This document shows positions 26,909 to 36,228 of a stretch of DNA of 64,000 bases, piece after piece (within the stretch, counting starts at the first letter, position 1; every line of letters begins with the position of its first letter). This DNA is from Pseudomonadota bacterium (GTDB lineage Bacteria > Pseudomonadota > Gammaproteobacteria > Pseudomonadales > Pseudohongiellaceae), in assembly GCA_027621405.1 (NCBI GenBank), contig JAQCBT010000015.1, positions 32,782 through 96,781 on the forward strand, written 5' to 3'. Position numbers and translations under genes: made by a program. Under the pieces are notes generated by a model that was not told the origin of the DNA, searched no databases, and was given only the letters and a program-made list of their open reading frames with translations.

Positions 26909-28141
26909 ATGAATGACACAGCTCCCCCACACCTGTCCCGCACCCTGGGCCCGCTGACCGTCACCTTCTACGGTCTCGGTACCATCGTGGGTGCAGGCAT
27001 CTATGTGCTGCTGGGCAGTGTCGCCGGCCTGGCTGGAAGCTACCTCCCTTATTCCTTCCTGATTGCCGGGCTGATCGCCGCCCTCACCGCGCTGAGCTAC
27101 GCTGAACTCTCCGCCAGGCTTCCCGAGTGTGCGGGCGCCGCAGTCTATATCGAGGCAGCATGGCACCACCCGAAGTTGTCTGCCACGATCGGCTGGTTGT
27201 TGGTGCTCACAGGCATCGTCTCCGCATCCGCCATCGCCAACGGCTTCGTGGGTTACCTGAATGAGTTCGTCACAGTAAACAGGGTTATCGCCATCGGCAG
27301 CCTCATATTGATACTGGGCATCATCGCCATCCTGAATATGAAGGCCTCAGCGATCCTGGTGTTCGCCGTCACCATACTGGAAGTATTCGGCCTGGTACTG
27401 GTGGTGTTCTATGCCTGGAATGCGGAGCTCACTGCTGCCCTGCCCATGGTCGACACGCAGCCCATCGACAGCAGTGTAGCGTTTGGTGTGCTGCTGGGAA
27501 GCTTCGTGGCCTTCTATGCGTTCATCGGCTTCGAAGACATGGTAAACATCGTCGAGGAGGTTAAAAACCCCCGGCAAAACCTGCCTGTTGCCATACTTGT
27601 AGCGGTGGCGAGTGCAACCATGCTCTATATGCTGGTAGCGGTCTCCGCGTTACGCGTGCTACCCGCAGAGCAACTCGCCGTCAGCGATGCACCCTTGTCG
27701 GCTCTGATGGCAGCGAGCGGCGGCTCCAGGCGCATCATCGCGATGATCAGCCTGATTGCAGTGATAAATGTTGCTCTGGTGCAGATCATCATGGCCTCGA
27801 GGGTGCTCTATGGTATGGCCACTAGCGCGATGATCGCGGACTTCTTTGCCCGGGTGAATCCTGTCACCCACACACCCATCAACTCGACCCTGATCATCAT
27901 CGGCCTGATCCTGGTATTCGCCTTGTCAATGCCGATTACGCAACTGGCACAGCTCACCAGCTTCATCATGCTGCTGATTTTCAGCCTCGTAAATCTCGCG
28001 CTCATCAAGATCAAGCGCAAGGCGACAATTATTTATGGCGGTTTCCAGATTCCACTGGCGGTACCCATAGCAGGCGCGGCAACTACGGCGATTCTGCTGT
28101 TGTTCCAGACCTTGATGAGCCTCGGGTTGATTCAGCCCTAG
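26909..28141 (+). CDS. APC superfamily amino acid permease
   Basis: 410 residues, about eleven to twelve membrane helices. TM1 contains GLGTIVGAGIYVLLGSVAG, the unwound substrate-binding signature of the APC family, followed by ALSYAELSARLPECAGAAVY (TM2/TM3). FYAFIGFEDMVNIVEEVKNP is the conserved TM6-loop motif. Length is slightly shorter than common members (about 430-480), with a short C-terminus. Substrate cannot be told. It is followed by a deletion scar containing remnants of another transporter and a channel. Confidence 0.9.
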   Translation: MNDTAPPHLSRTLGPLTVTFYGLGTIVGAGIYVLLGSVAGLAGSYLPYSFLIAGLIAALTALSYAELSARLPECAGAAVYIEAAWHHPKLSATIGWLLVLTGIVSASAIANGFVGYLNEFVTVNRVIAIGSLILILGIIAILNMKASAILVFAVTILEVFGLVLVVFYAWNAELTAALPMVDTQPIDSSVAFGVLLGSFVAFYAFIGFEDMVNIVEEVKNPRQNLPVAILVAVASATMLYMLVAVSALRVLPAEQLAVSDAPLSALMAASGGSRRIIAMISLIAVINVALVQIIMASRVLYGMATSAMIADFFARVNPVTHTPINSTLIIIGLILVFALSMPITQLAQLTSFIMLLIFSLVNLALIKIKRKATIIYGGFQIPLAVPIAGAATTAILLLFQTLMSLGLIQP

Positions 28142-28154
28142 TGCGGGCGAAGGT

Positions 28155-28421
28155 CTAGGACACGACTTGCGCGGCGTCCCTTGGTGGCTCAGCGGAACCG
28201 TGACTCCCCTCCGAACCGCCGCCGACCCATTTTTCCATGAGTGCGCAGGTCACCAGGTCACCAGTGACGTTTATCGCGGTTCTGCTCATATCCAGTATGC
28301 GATCCACGCCCATGATCAAGGCGATGCCGGCCGCCGGAATGCCCACGGTTTCCAGCACCATGGCCAGGATCACGATGCCTACACCGGGGGTTGCCGGTGA
28401 ACCGATAGACGCTGGGGGCCC
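28155..28421 (-). pseudogene. C-terminal remnant of a dicarboxylate/amino acid:cation symporter (DAACS)
   Basis: Reading the minus strand, [40 protein letters not shown] and LDMSRTAINVTGDLVTCALM are the last helices of a GltP/DctA-type symporter, including the cation-binding MSRTAINV.GD segment. Everything before PASIGS (about 320 residues of a normal protein) is missing. The frame stays open further upstream only because it runs antisense through the MscS remnant at 28425-28571. Confidence 0.85.
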
Positions 28422-28424
28422 AAG

Positions 28425-28571
28425 AGCGATGTCATGTTTGCCATCTGGGAGAAGTTCGCCGCCAACAATATCGAGATTCCTTTTCCGCAGCGGGATTTGC
28501 ACCTTCATTCCAGCGAAGACGTCATCAAGACTGAAATGGTTAACAGAGGAAATGACGACCGGCGAAGCTAA
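28425..28571 (+). pseudogene. C-terminal remnant of an MscS-type mechanosensitive channel
   Basis: The plus strand reads [32 protein letters not shown] and a short tail ending in TAA (28569-28571). IPFPQRDLH is the conserved end of the MscS C-terminal domain. The transmembrane part and all upstream sequence are lost. The break abuts the break in the DAACS remnant at 28421. Confidence 0.8.
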
Positions 28572-28594
28572 TAGCGATGCCTGCCTGCTAACCA

Positions 28595-31500
28595 CTAGCG
28601 CTCTATAGAGTAAGTCAGGTCCAGACTCTGGTGTTCACCGGATTCCGCCTGCAGTTTCAGGGTCTCGGTCAACTCATAGTCCACGGCCACCTTGGACTGA
28701 CTGTCGAACAGACCCACGCCATAGCGCACGAAGATCGATGGAGTCAGGTACTTACCCACAGTCAGCAGGGTGTTATTGATATCCCCGGTATTGGTGATGG
28801 CGAAGGTATCGAGACCCAGGGTGCCCCTAACCCGTTCGGATATGGAGCGACCGCGCTCCAGTCCAAGCCGTGCTATGGAACCCAGTAACGCCGACTCGTC
28901 TGACGTACCCATCTCACTGATCGGTCTGCCGGTAACCAACAGGGCGACAATGTCGGCCTCTGCCAGCGGCGGCGTGGAAAACAGTTCACTCTGGATATTG
29001 CGCAGGGTGCCATTCATCAATACACCCACCTCTGTGCCATTGACCTCTCGTATCGCGCGGACATTCAGGCCTGGGTTGTCATAGGGGCCTATGAATAACA
29101 GACTGCCATCCTGCAATTGCAGCGTTTGACCATAGAGACTGTAACTACCGTCCTCGATAGTGAGTTCCCCGAAGGTCCTGTTGCTGCCGTTGGGCAGTAC
29201 TTCCGTGGAGAGGCTACCAGACAGCTCCGTGCTCAATCCAAAGCCGGAGAAACTCACGGATTCACCCAACTCAATATACAGCTCGGCCGTAAGTGGTCGG
29301 TTCATGAAACGCGACTGTTCCGCCGCCAGCGAAAACTCCAGGTCAGGACGATCCACCGGTGCGCGGGTGATCACGACGTCGCTGGACACGTCGATAGCCG
29401 TCTCCGGCAGTGCTGACAGCGCAATCCTGACCTGCGGCAGTTCCAGGCTACCCTGTATGTGAATGGATTCGGTAGTCGACCTTAACTCCAGATTCGGAGT
29501 AATGCTGGCGCTCAGTTCGGGGGTGTCCATGAGACTGAAATCCTCTCCCTGTAATCGCAAGGTCATCTCACCTGCGCCAGAAAGCATGTTTTCTGCACTA
29601 CCGGTAAGGGCCAGGTATCCCTCTTCCGTAGCCACATTGGCTTCGATCGCCGCCTGGCCATCCTCTGTTGCAGTCATCTCTCCCTCAAAATTCTGTATTT
29701 CCAGACCCCATGTGTCCAGCAGGAAGCTGCTGTCGGTCACAGACACATAACCATTTACCCGGGGCAAGTCGAGAGTGCCGCTGATAGCAAACTCACTGTC
29801 TAGCTCGCCCCTGATATTCGACACATCGGCGATATATACTTCCAGCCAACCCAGGTCATCGAATTGCGCATTGCTGAAACCATTCAGGCTGCCATCGGCA
29901 TTGATAGAGAGATTGACGTCGACCTCCCCTTGCAGGGGAAAGCTGTTGTTGTCTATCAGCTGCTGCTCCAGCACACCACCTACCGACATTGTCCAGCGCC
30001 GGTCTTGCAAGCCACCACTGAGAGCAACATCGCGCCAGTAGTAGTCCCGTCGCTCCTCGGCTTCAGCAGTTACCATATCCGCCGGGTCAACATCCCTCGC
30101 GCGCGACAATGACATGACCGGATTGCTGGATACCAGTGAGAAATCGAGGGCCGGATCTCCATCCGCGCTGAAGCTACCGGAAGCAGACGCGTCCAGGGTA
30201 CCGGAAAAACTCAGGCCCGCTGGCAAGACTGGAAACACCTCTCGCCCCAGTGTGGCAAACGGGAATGCCCTGGGAATCTGTTCTATTTGCGCCAGGGGGA
30301 AGCCTTCCAGAGAAGCGCTATACTGCCCACCGCCCGCAGCTGGTTGGGATCGCAGGGCGAAGCACAGGCTCGTGGAAGCCGATTGCAGGCAACTGTTTTC
30401 CAACTCGATGAGCGATTCAGACAGCTCAATACTGGTCGGGGATACCAGGCTCCAGTCCATGGCGGCCTGCAGATTCAGCCTTTCCAGTCGACCGTTCCAG
30501 CCCCAGGGATTCTGCCGGAGTTGGCCACCGGACAAGGCAAGCTCAATGGATCCTGAGGGTGACGCTGAAACAAATGACATCGACAATGCCGCATCGGAAC
30601 CCTGTAACTGAATGATTGCCGTTTCAAATTCTTCCCTGCTGCTTTCCGTAGCGTAGAGAAACTGCTCCAGTTCTACCAGTGCTTCATAGCGTTGTGGCGA
30701 TCCTTCGATTCTGGCAGAAAGACTTCCGAGTCGGATGTCTTCCAGCCTAAGGTTCTGGCCTTGCACTGATCCATTGATGAAGGGCTCTTCCAAAGTTCCC
30801 AGCAGCTGACCACCGCCCACCAGGCTGCCATTGGCATTGGCCAACAGGCTGCCCAGGTCATCCAGGGTGATACTCCAGTTCAATGTGTTACTGGCTCCTA
30901 CCGTGCCACTGACAGAGAGCTGTAATTCATCACTCTCGAGGAACAACTGCGGAATCTCCAGCATCTGGTCGGCAAAAGACAACTGACCCGCGCCGTTAAT
31001 CCTGCTCTCTCCCAGTAGTCCCGATACCTGATCAATGTCCCCATTGACTCGTAATCCCGTATCACTATTGGTCAGATCGAAACTGCCGTTGGCCGAGATG
31101 GCTGTCGGCATCAACTCGACGCTCTGCTGTGCACTGAGGTACTCCGCCACATTGAAATCCTGCAGCCGATAGGTGCCTGCCAGGGAGAGCTGCTCCTGCC
31201 AGTCGATGCCCAGTGATCCTGAGACTATGGAATCTCCCCTTTGCAATCGATAGTTATCCAGCTGCAGATTATCGCTGCTCAAAACACCGGCGATATCGAA
31301 CTCATGGAAAGGCAGTGCCTGCACCTGCGCGCTTCCCGTCGCCGCCACTTGCAGCCGCTGCAGGGTACCGCGAGTTGTAAGTTGCAGATTGGAAACTGAA
31401 AGCACCTGGCCGTCCATAAAGCCCGACAGATCCAGATCCGCTGCCTCATGTTGCAGATCCAGTTGCAGCTCAGCCATGTCATCCAGGTTCGTGACCACAC

Positions 31501-32254
31501 CACGACTCTGAACCTGGTAGGGTGACTGCAGGGTCCAATCGACATTGAGAGAAGCCAGGCTACCGTCTACTCGCAGTTGCCCCGAATTACCAGGCAGTGG
31601 CGGAAAAGCCGTGTCGGATAGCTGCCATTGCAGGCTGGAATCGAGACCGAGCTCAGTCGCGATATCGATCGTCAGGTCACCGCTGACCTGACCCAGTTCG
31701 CTTACCAAGGTCAGTGCGTCAAGAATTACCTCGGAGCCTGATAAACGCACTGTTCCTACCAGCCTCTGTGTATCAAGCAACGGATCGATATTTGAAGTAA
31801 ATCCGTTTATGGTCACGTGGCTGAATTCCACCGGCACCATATCCAGGGGAGCCGAATCCACAGACTCATCGACAGAATCAGGCTCCGCCTGCTCCGGTAG
31901 AGTGAGAACAAGGCTTTCGATAACGATGTCTTCGATACGCCAGCTGCCACTCATAAAATCACCAAGGCTCCAGGTGGAGCGCAACTCGCTGGCTTTCAGG
32001 TTTACCGCCGGATGATCGAACTCAACATTCGACATCCGTAGCCCGGAAATGAGGCTACCGCCAATTTCTCCCGCATCGATCCTGAATTGATTGTCCCGGT
32101 CAAGGACATCCAGTATGTAGCGCGCAACAGTGCCGCTACCGGTTTCCGTCAGTGCGAAAGACAGCACGACAGCCGACAGGAATACCACGGCGCCCAGGAG
32201 ATAGCCGAAGCCCCTTGCCAGGCGATGCAGCGGTGTCGAATTCCCAGGGCTCAC
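28595..32254 (-). CDS. tamB: Translocation and assembly module inner-membrane component TamB
   Basis: 1219-residue TamB/AsmA-like protein. An N-terminal membrane anchor (residues about 13-35, LLGAVVFLSAVVLSFAL) is followed by a very long repetitive beta-taco rich in Leu/Ser/Gly/Asp, and ends with the DUF490 domain: LTIEDGSYSLYGQTLQLQDG, PGLNVRAIRE, NGTEVGVLMNGTL, ADIVALLVTGRPISEMG and YGVGLFDSQSKVAVDYELTETL. It forms a periplasmic bridge that moves lipids or outer-membrane proteins to TamA. The GTG start overlaps the tamA stop codon (GTGA), so translation is coupled. Confidence 0.93.
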   Translation of the reverse strand: MSPGNSTPLHRLARGFGYLLGAVVFLSAVVLSFALTETGSGTVARYILDVLDRDNQFRIDAGEIGGSLISGLRMSNVEFDHPAVNLKASELRSTWSLGDFMSGSWRIEDIVIESLVLTLPEQAEPDSVDESVDSAPLDMVPVEFSHVTINGFTSNIDPLLDTQRLVGTVRLSGSEVILDALTLVSELGQVSGDLTIDIATELGLDSSLQWQLSDTAFPPLPGNSGQLRVDGSLASLNVDWTLQSPYQVQSRGVVTNLDDMAELQLDLQHEAADLDLSGFMDGQVLSVSNLQLTTRGTLQRLQVAATGSAQVQALPFHEFDIAGVLSSDNLQLDNYRLQRGDSIVSGSLGIDWQEQLSLAGTYRLQDFNVAEYLSAQQSVELMPTAISANGSFDLTNSDTGLRVNGDIDQVSGLLGESRINGAGQLSFADQMLEIPQLFLESDELQLSVSGTVGASNTLNWSITLDDLGSLLANANGSLVGGGQLLGTLEEPFINGSVQGQNLRLEDIRLGSLSARIEGSPQRYEALVELEQFLYATESSREEFETAIIQLQGSDAALSMSFVSASPSGSIELALSGGQLRQNPWGWNGRLERLNLQAAMDWSLVSPTSIELSESLIELENSCLQSASTSLCFALRSQPAAGGGQYSASLEGFPLAQIEQIPRAFPFATLGREVFPVLPAGLSFSGTLDASASGSFSADGDPALDFSLVSSNPVMSLSRARDVDPADMVTAEAEERRDYYWRDVALSGGLQDRRWTMSVGGVLEQQLIDNNSFPLQGEVDVNLSINADGSLNGFSNAQFDDLGWLEVYIADVSNIRGELDSEFAISGTLDLPRVNGYVSVTDSSFLLDTWGLEIQNFEGEMTATEDGQAAIEANVATEEGYLALTGSAENMLSGAGEMTLRLQGEDFSLMDTPELSASITPNLELRSTTESIHIQGSLELPQVRIALSALPETAIDVSSDVVITRAPVDRPDLEFSLAAEQSRFMNRPLTAELYIELGESVSFSGFGLSTELSGSLSTEVLPNGSNRTFGELTIEDGSYSLYGQTLQLQDGSLLFIGPYDNPGLNVRAIREVNGTEVGVLMNGTLRNIQSELFSTPPLAEADIVALLVTGRPISEMGTSDESALLGSIARLGLERGRSISERVRGTLGLDTFAITNTGDINNTLLTVGKYLTPSIFVRYGVGLFDSQSKVAVDYELTETLKLQAESGEHQSLDLTYSIER

Positions 32255-34005
32255 AGATCCGGCCCCATGCTGATATGAATGCGGAACTTGTTGTCGTTAT
32301 CCAGCGCGGAGGCCAGATCGACCCGGATGGGGCCGATAGGAGAGAGCCAGCGCACGCCAACACCGGCACTCTTCTTGAAGTCCATGTCCGCGAAATCATT
32401 GAAGGCATTGCCCGCGTCGGCAAATACCGCCAGTTTCCAGTTCGGCCGGATGCCGAAGTCATACTCGATACCGGTCACCAGCTGGTGTTTACCGCCGGTG
32501 ACTTCACCCAGCTCGTTGATAGGGCCCAGAGACTGGTATTTATAACCTCGTACGCTCTGGTCACCACCACTGAAATATTGCAGGGACACGGGCAGATCCA
32601 GCACATCATCCACTAGTGTCGTGCCGGCTTCGAACTTGAGCAGGAAGCGACCGGGACCAAAGGAATGCACGAGCTTGCCCACCACATTGAGTTGCAGGAA
32701 AGACTCTGTGGAGAGTATGTCTTGCTGTGCGCCATGAAGTTTTCCGTACAAGCGCCAACCACGAGTCGGATACAAGGTGTCATCGGCTTCCGTGCGAGTG
32801 AAACTGATACCCGGTATCAACAGATCGGAAGTTTCCTCCTGGTCATCATTCAATTGGTACTCATCGTGCTGGAAGTTCAGTGAGTAATCGCGACGCCAGC
32901 CGTGGCTGTCGATAAAGGTGTAACTGGCACCTAACTTGCCAGTACGGGTTGTAAAAGCATCTACGTCTTCGCGCATCCCACCCAGGTCGAATGACAGGCG
33001 CTGCGTACGCGGATCGGCCAATGGAATCTCATAACCGAAATCCAGTTGCTGCCGCACGGGGGAGGCACTGGAGTTGACTGTAAAGCGATGGCCGTCGGGA
33101 GTAAAATACCGATTCTCATAGTTAGCCCGAAGCCTGGGCCCGATATCTGTGGTCGCTCCACCACCCAGTGTGAAGGCGTGCTGTGGACGCAGTGACAGCA
33201 ATACGTCCAGGGGTACGCGATGATCGACCGTCTGGTCGTGCAGTGGAACAATCTGTACCCGACTGAAGTACAGCGACTCATCCAGTGAGCGACGTAGCTC
33301 AAGCAGGGCTTCGGAGGAGAAATAGTCGTCACTCTCCGTTTCCATATATCGGCTGATGAATGCTGTATCCAGTTCTGTCTGTTCCTGGATCCGGAACGCA
33401 CCGAAGCGATAGCGTTCACCCGGGTCGAAACGCACCGTGGCAGCCGCAGTATTGGATTCCAGATCCAGCTCGAGTGATGATTCAATCAGTCGTGCATCGA
33501 AGAAACCCTGCTCTACCGCCATGCTGTTGAGCTGACCCTTGATCCGCTCGTAGCTCTGCTGATTGAGTTGTTGGCCAACCTGCAACGGTGCGTTGCTTAC
33601 CGCGGAAGCAAAGAAAGCCTCATTATTCAGGACTTCGATGTCTACCGAATTCACAGTGACTGGTTCACCTGACTCGATCTCGGTATTGATCACCCAGCAA
33701 CCTTCTACCATGCTGGCGGAAACGAGATGCCGAAGCTGGTAGTAACCGAGCGCCCTGGCGGCACGCACGATCTGCTGGCGAACCCTGGGCAGTGCATTGG
33801 ACACGCGTGATTGCGACGCATCACAGCTGAGGCTCGTGAGACGGACGTGGGCCCGAATATTTCGGCTCAGTTCCTCACCCGCTCCGCTTATGGTGAGTTG
33901 CACGGATTGGGAAAAAGCATAGCCAGGCAGCAACAGAGCAAAGCAGGACAACGCGCCTGTCAGCAGTCTGAGTCTCTTCATCCTGTTGCTTCTCTGTCTA
34001 ACCAT
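32251..34005 (-). CDS. tamA: Outer-membrane assembly protein TamA (BamA superfamily)
   Basis: 584 residues. Signal peptide at residues about 8-32, then three POTRA domains (about 35-265) and a 16-strand barrel with the conserved RGYKYQSLGP segment of Omp85 proteins (VRGYKY, the lid-lock VRG motif) and the C-terminal IRVDLASALD...FRIHISMGPDL strand. It works with TamB in placing some outer-membrane proteins or moving phospholipids. Directly upstream of tamB with a 4 bp overlap. Confidence 0.94.
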   Translation of the reverse strand: MVRQRSNRMKRLRLLTGALSCFALLLPGYAFSQSVQLTISGAGEELSRNIRAHVRLTSLSCDASQSRVSNALPRVRQQIVRAARALGYYQLRHLVSASMVEGCWVINTEIESGEPVTVNSVDIEVLNNEAFFASAVSNAPLQVGQQLNQQSYERIKGQLNSMAVEQGFFDARLIESSLELDLESNTAAATVRFDPGERYRFGAFRIQEQTELDTAFISRYMETESDDYFSSEALLELRRSLDESLYFSRVQIVPLHDQTVDHRVPLDVLLSLRPQHAFTLGGGATTDIGPRLRANYENRYFTPDGHRFTVNSSASPVRQQLDFGYEIPLADPRTQRLSFDLGGMREDVDAFTTRTGKLGASYTFIDSHGWRRDYSLNFQHDEYQLNDDQEETSDLLIPGISFTRTEADDTLYPTRGWRLYGKLHGAQQDILSTESFLQLNVVGKLVHSFGPGRFLLKFEAGTTLVDDVLDLPVSLQYFSGGDQSVRGYKYQSLGPINELGEVTGGKHQLVTGIEYDFGIRPNWKLAVFADAGNAFNDFADMDFKKSAGVGVRWLSPIGPIRVDLASALDNDNKFRIHISMGPDL

Positions 34006-34028
34006 CTCAGTTTCAAAGTATTAATTGT

Positions 34029-35063
34029 CTACCTGTCAAAATTAACAGGAATAAATATGCCCGCACGCAAGCTCTTCGTCTTCTCATCGTAGCTCGCCAG
34101 TGCCTCACCGTATCCGTCGTAGTAACTCAGCATGAACTTCGTGTTGAGCCAGCTCCCCATGGTGTACACCAGGTCCAATTGGTAGTTGTACTTGCTGCGG
34201 CTGTGGCCTTTCGTCGAGGTCAGTACCACGTCCATATCCCGGTTCGGTTCGAAGGTGAGTTGCACTTCGCCGTTACCGAGATAGTCTGTAATGTCCGCAT
34301 TCTGATCACCCTCATTCATGGCCACAAAAGCCTTGAGGCGTACCGACAGGTCATCGCGCAGCCGCAAGGACTTCTGGGCGTAGAGCCTGTCCCAGGATCG
34401 GGACTCCGGACCATCCCGCCCATTGGACTGATGTTCGAAGCCGAAGCGATCCACGAAAGTACCAAATTCGTAGGGCAGCCAGGCTTCATCTGCGCCCTCA
34501 TCCCTGAAGTCCCAGAAGAACTCGGGATTGTAGTTATGTTCCTTGAACGGCGCCGACGACTCCGCAATATCCCACCAGGAGCGCTGCGAGTAACCGAAAT
34601 AGAGCGGGCTCAATCCTTGCAGGCTCTCCTGGTTCTGGAACACCCGGAACTTCATACCGATCTCGTAGCGGATATCGAGAGTCTTGCCGCTGAAGGGCTC
34701 GCCACCATCCTTGTTCTGCATGGAGCCAAGCAGAATGTAGTTACGCTTGTAGGGCGTGAAGAATTCACGGAAGCCTGCCGGCATGATGAAGTCTCGAGCC
34801 GGACTCTCTGGCTGGACGACTTCGGCCTCGATTTCCTCTGCGTCAATCGCTACAGGCGAATTTGCGTCTTCAGCAGACGCTGCGCAGCCAGCCTTAAGCT
34901 GGGATACCAACAACTGGTCATTGCCGGGATCTGCCAGCGCCTGCAGAAGGCATGCCTCGAAATCGCCTCGATTAATCCCGTTTCGAACTACCTCTGATTG
35001 CGCGCTTACCAGGCCGGCCCACGACAGGCACAGGAAAAGTCCCGGTAGTACTCTCTTGATCAT
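34029..35063 (-). CDS. pldA: Outer-membrane phospholipase A
   Basis: 344 residues with a signal peptide cleaved near VSA-QSEVV. The family catalytic block is FEHQSNGRDGPESRSWDR, containing the His and Ser of the OMPLA His-Ser-Asn triad. Preceding barrel strands FRVFQNQESLQGLSPLYFGY and FFWDFRDE fit PldA. It degrades phospholipids that reach the outer leaflet. The gene lies just upstream of tamA (23 bp), so envelope lipid asymmetry and assembly functions may be co-expressed. Residues 20-100 form a longer-than-usual linker before the barrel. Confidence 0.93.
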   Translation of the reverse strand: MIKRVLPGLFLCLSWAGLVSAQSEVVRNGINRGDFEACLLQALADPGNDQLLVSQLKAGCAASAEDANSPVAIDAEEIEAEVVQPESPARDFIMPAGFREFFTPYKRNYILLGSMQNKDGGEPFSGKTLDIRYEIGMKFRVFQNQESLQGLSPLYFGYSQRSWWDIAESSAPFKEHNYNPEFFWDFRDEGADEAWLPYEFGTFVDRFGFEHQSNGRDGPESRSWDRLYAQKSLRLRDDLSVRLKAFVAMNEGDQNADITDYLGNGEVQLTFEPNRDMDVVLTSTKGHSRSKYNYQLDLVYTMGSWLNTKFMLSYYDGYGEALASYDEKTKSLRAGIFIPVNFDR

Positions 35064-35260
35064 TTTATCGCCTATATGATGAATCTACGCTTAAGGAGCC
35101 TCGGAGGCTCCCTGGAAAGGGTCGGTGAAGATGCGGTTTACCGCCGATCATTAACTCCGCATAATAGCGGCCCATAATACTGCAGCTGGCGGATAAGCAG
35201 GCATCAACTGCCCGTCCGGCCAAGAAAAATAACAAAGTGTAATACTTCAGGAGAGAGGAC

Positions 35261-35731
35261 TTGCTGGTCACCCTCGAGAGCACCGCCCTCGCCCGCTGGG
35301 TGGGTGAATCATTCTATGCCTATCCTGGCCTGCTGGCCTGCCACATCATCGGTCTGGCAATCGTGGTTGGCATCTTCTCCATGCGAGACCTCAAGTTACT
35401 CGGTTTCTTTCCGGACCTGGATATCCGGGTCTTTAGCAGCCTGAATCGGCTGGCGCTGGCTGGCTTCACCATCAACGCTATCTCCGGACTCCTGCTGTTC
35501 AGCTCCCAGGCCAGCTACCTGGCTACCAGCGTGCCTTTCCTCACAAAGATAGCCTGCATCACGGCAGGCATGAGCCTGGCCTACCAGTTGCGCCCAGCCG
35601 TGCTGCTCGCGGCCACCGTATCCGGCGGCCAACAACTCGCCAGTCCGGGACTCACCATGAAGGCTGGCCTGTCACTGGCTATCTGGATCGGCGCAATCAT
35701 CGCCGGCCGCCTGATCGCCTATATCTTCTGA
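35261..35731 (+). CDS. DUF6644-like small membrane protein (first of a pair)
   Basis: 156 residues and four membrane helices (about 20-40, 65-85, 95-115 and 130-152). It begins with TTG; GGAG-GAGAGG just upstream is a strong ribosome binding site, and no ATG in the frame fits better. Conserved features are GESFYAYPGLLACHIIGLAI (His in TM1) and a C-terminal TMKAGLSLAIWIGAIIAGRLIAYIF. The downstream gene encodes a related protein with the same ending (GVLLTGRLIPYVG), so this is a tandem paralogous pair, probably a small heteromeric membrane complex. The family name is recalled from features and is tentative; function unknown. Confidence 0.75.
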   Translation: MLVTLESTALARWVGESFYAYPGLLACHIIGLAIVVGIFSMRDLKLLGFFPDLDIRVFSSLNRLALAGFTINAISGLLLFSSQASYLATSVPFLTKIACITAGMSLAYQLRPAVLLAATVSGGQQLASPGLTMKAGLSLAIWIGAIIAGRLIAYIF

Positions 35732-35733
35732 TT

Positions 35734-36222
35734 ATGTGGGGATACCTGGCACAATTCGCTGCAGACAGCAGCCTCAATCTCTGGATCGCCGAGACTTACT
35801 GGCTGTGGCCTGTGCTGGAGATCATCCACTTCATTGGCCTGACCCTGTTACTCGGTGGACTACTGATTATCGATCTCAGGATGGCGGGACATATTCGGGT
35901 AGTTAAGCCTGCCGTGACCCACCAGTTGCTGCCCTTCGTGATCTTCGGCTTTGCATTGAATCTGGTGACGGGAGTGTTGTTCTTCTTCGGCGACCCGGGC
36001 CGCTATTCGATCAATATCGGCTTTCAGGTGAAGATGGTGTTGGTGCTAATCGCTGGGCTGAACGCCCTGCTCTATCACTGGAAGGTGAGCCCACTGATGG
36101 AGGGACTCACCGAGGATTCCAGCTCGCCCCTGTTGGCTCGATGCACGGCCTATACGTCGCTGGCCATGTGGACCGGCGTGTTGCTCACCGGTCGACTGAT
36201 CCCCTACGTGGGGACTGGCTAG
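35734..36222 (+). CDS. DUF6644-like small membrane protein (second of a pair)
   Basis: 162 residues with four membrane helices, paralogous to the preceding gene and separated from it by 2 bp, so co-translated. ETYWLWPVLEIIHFIGLTLLLGG corresponds to the His-bearing first helix and SLAMWTGVLLTGRLIPYVG to the last. Two helix histidines (IIHFIG, ALLYHW) suggest heme or quinone binding, which is speculation. It is convergent with the 240-residue exported protein that follows. Related proteins often sit beside DUF6152 genes, as here. Confidence 0.75.
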   Translation: MWGYLAQFAADSSLNLWIAETYWLWPVLEIIHFIGLTLLLGGLLIIDLRMAGHIRVVKPAVTHQLLPFVIFGFALNLVTGVLFFFGDPGRYSINIGFQVKMVLVLIAGLNALLYHWKVSPLMEGLTEDSSSPLLARCTAYTSLAMWTGVLLTGRLIPYVGTG

Positions 36223-36228
36223 CTAGAC

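Noticed and set aside
28422..28595. N-terminal part of the 146-codon frame upstream of the DAACS remnant
   Set aside because: It is antisense to the MscS remnant reading on the plus strand; its own residues match nothing, so the frame is an accident of the join.
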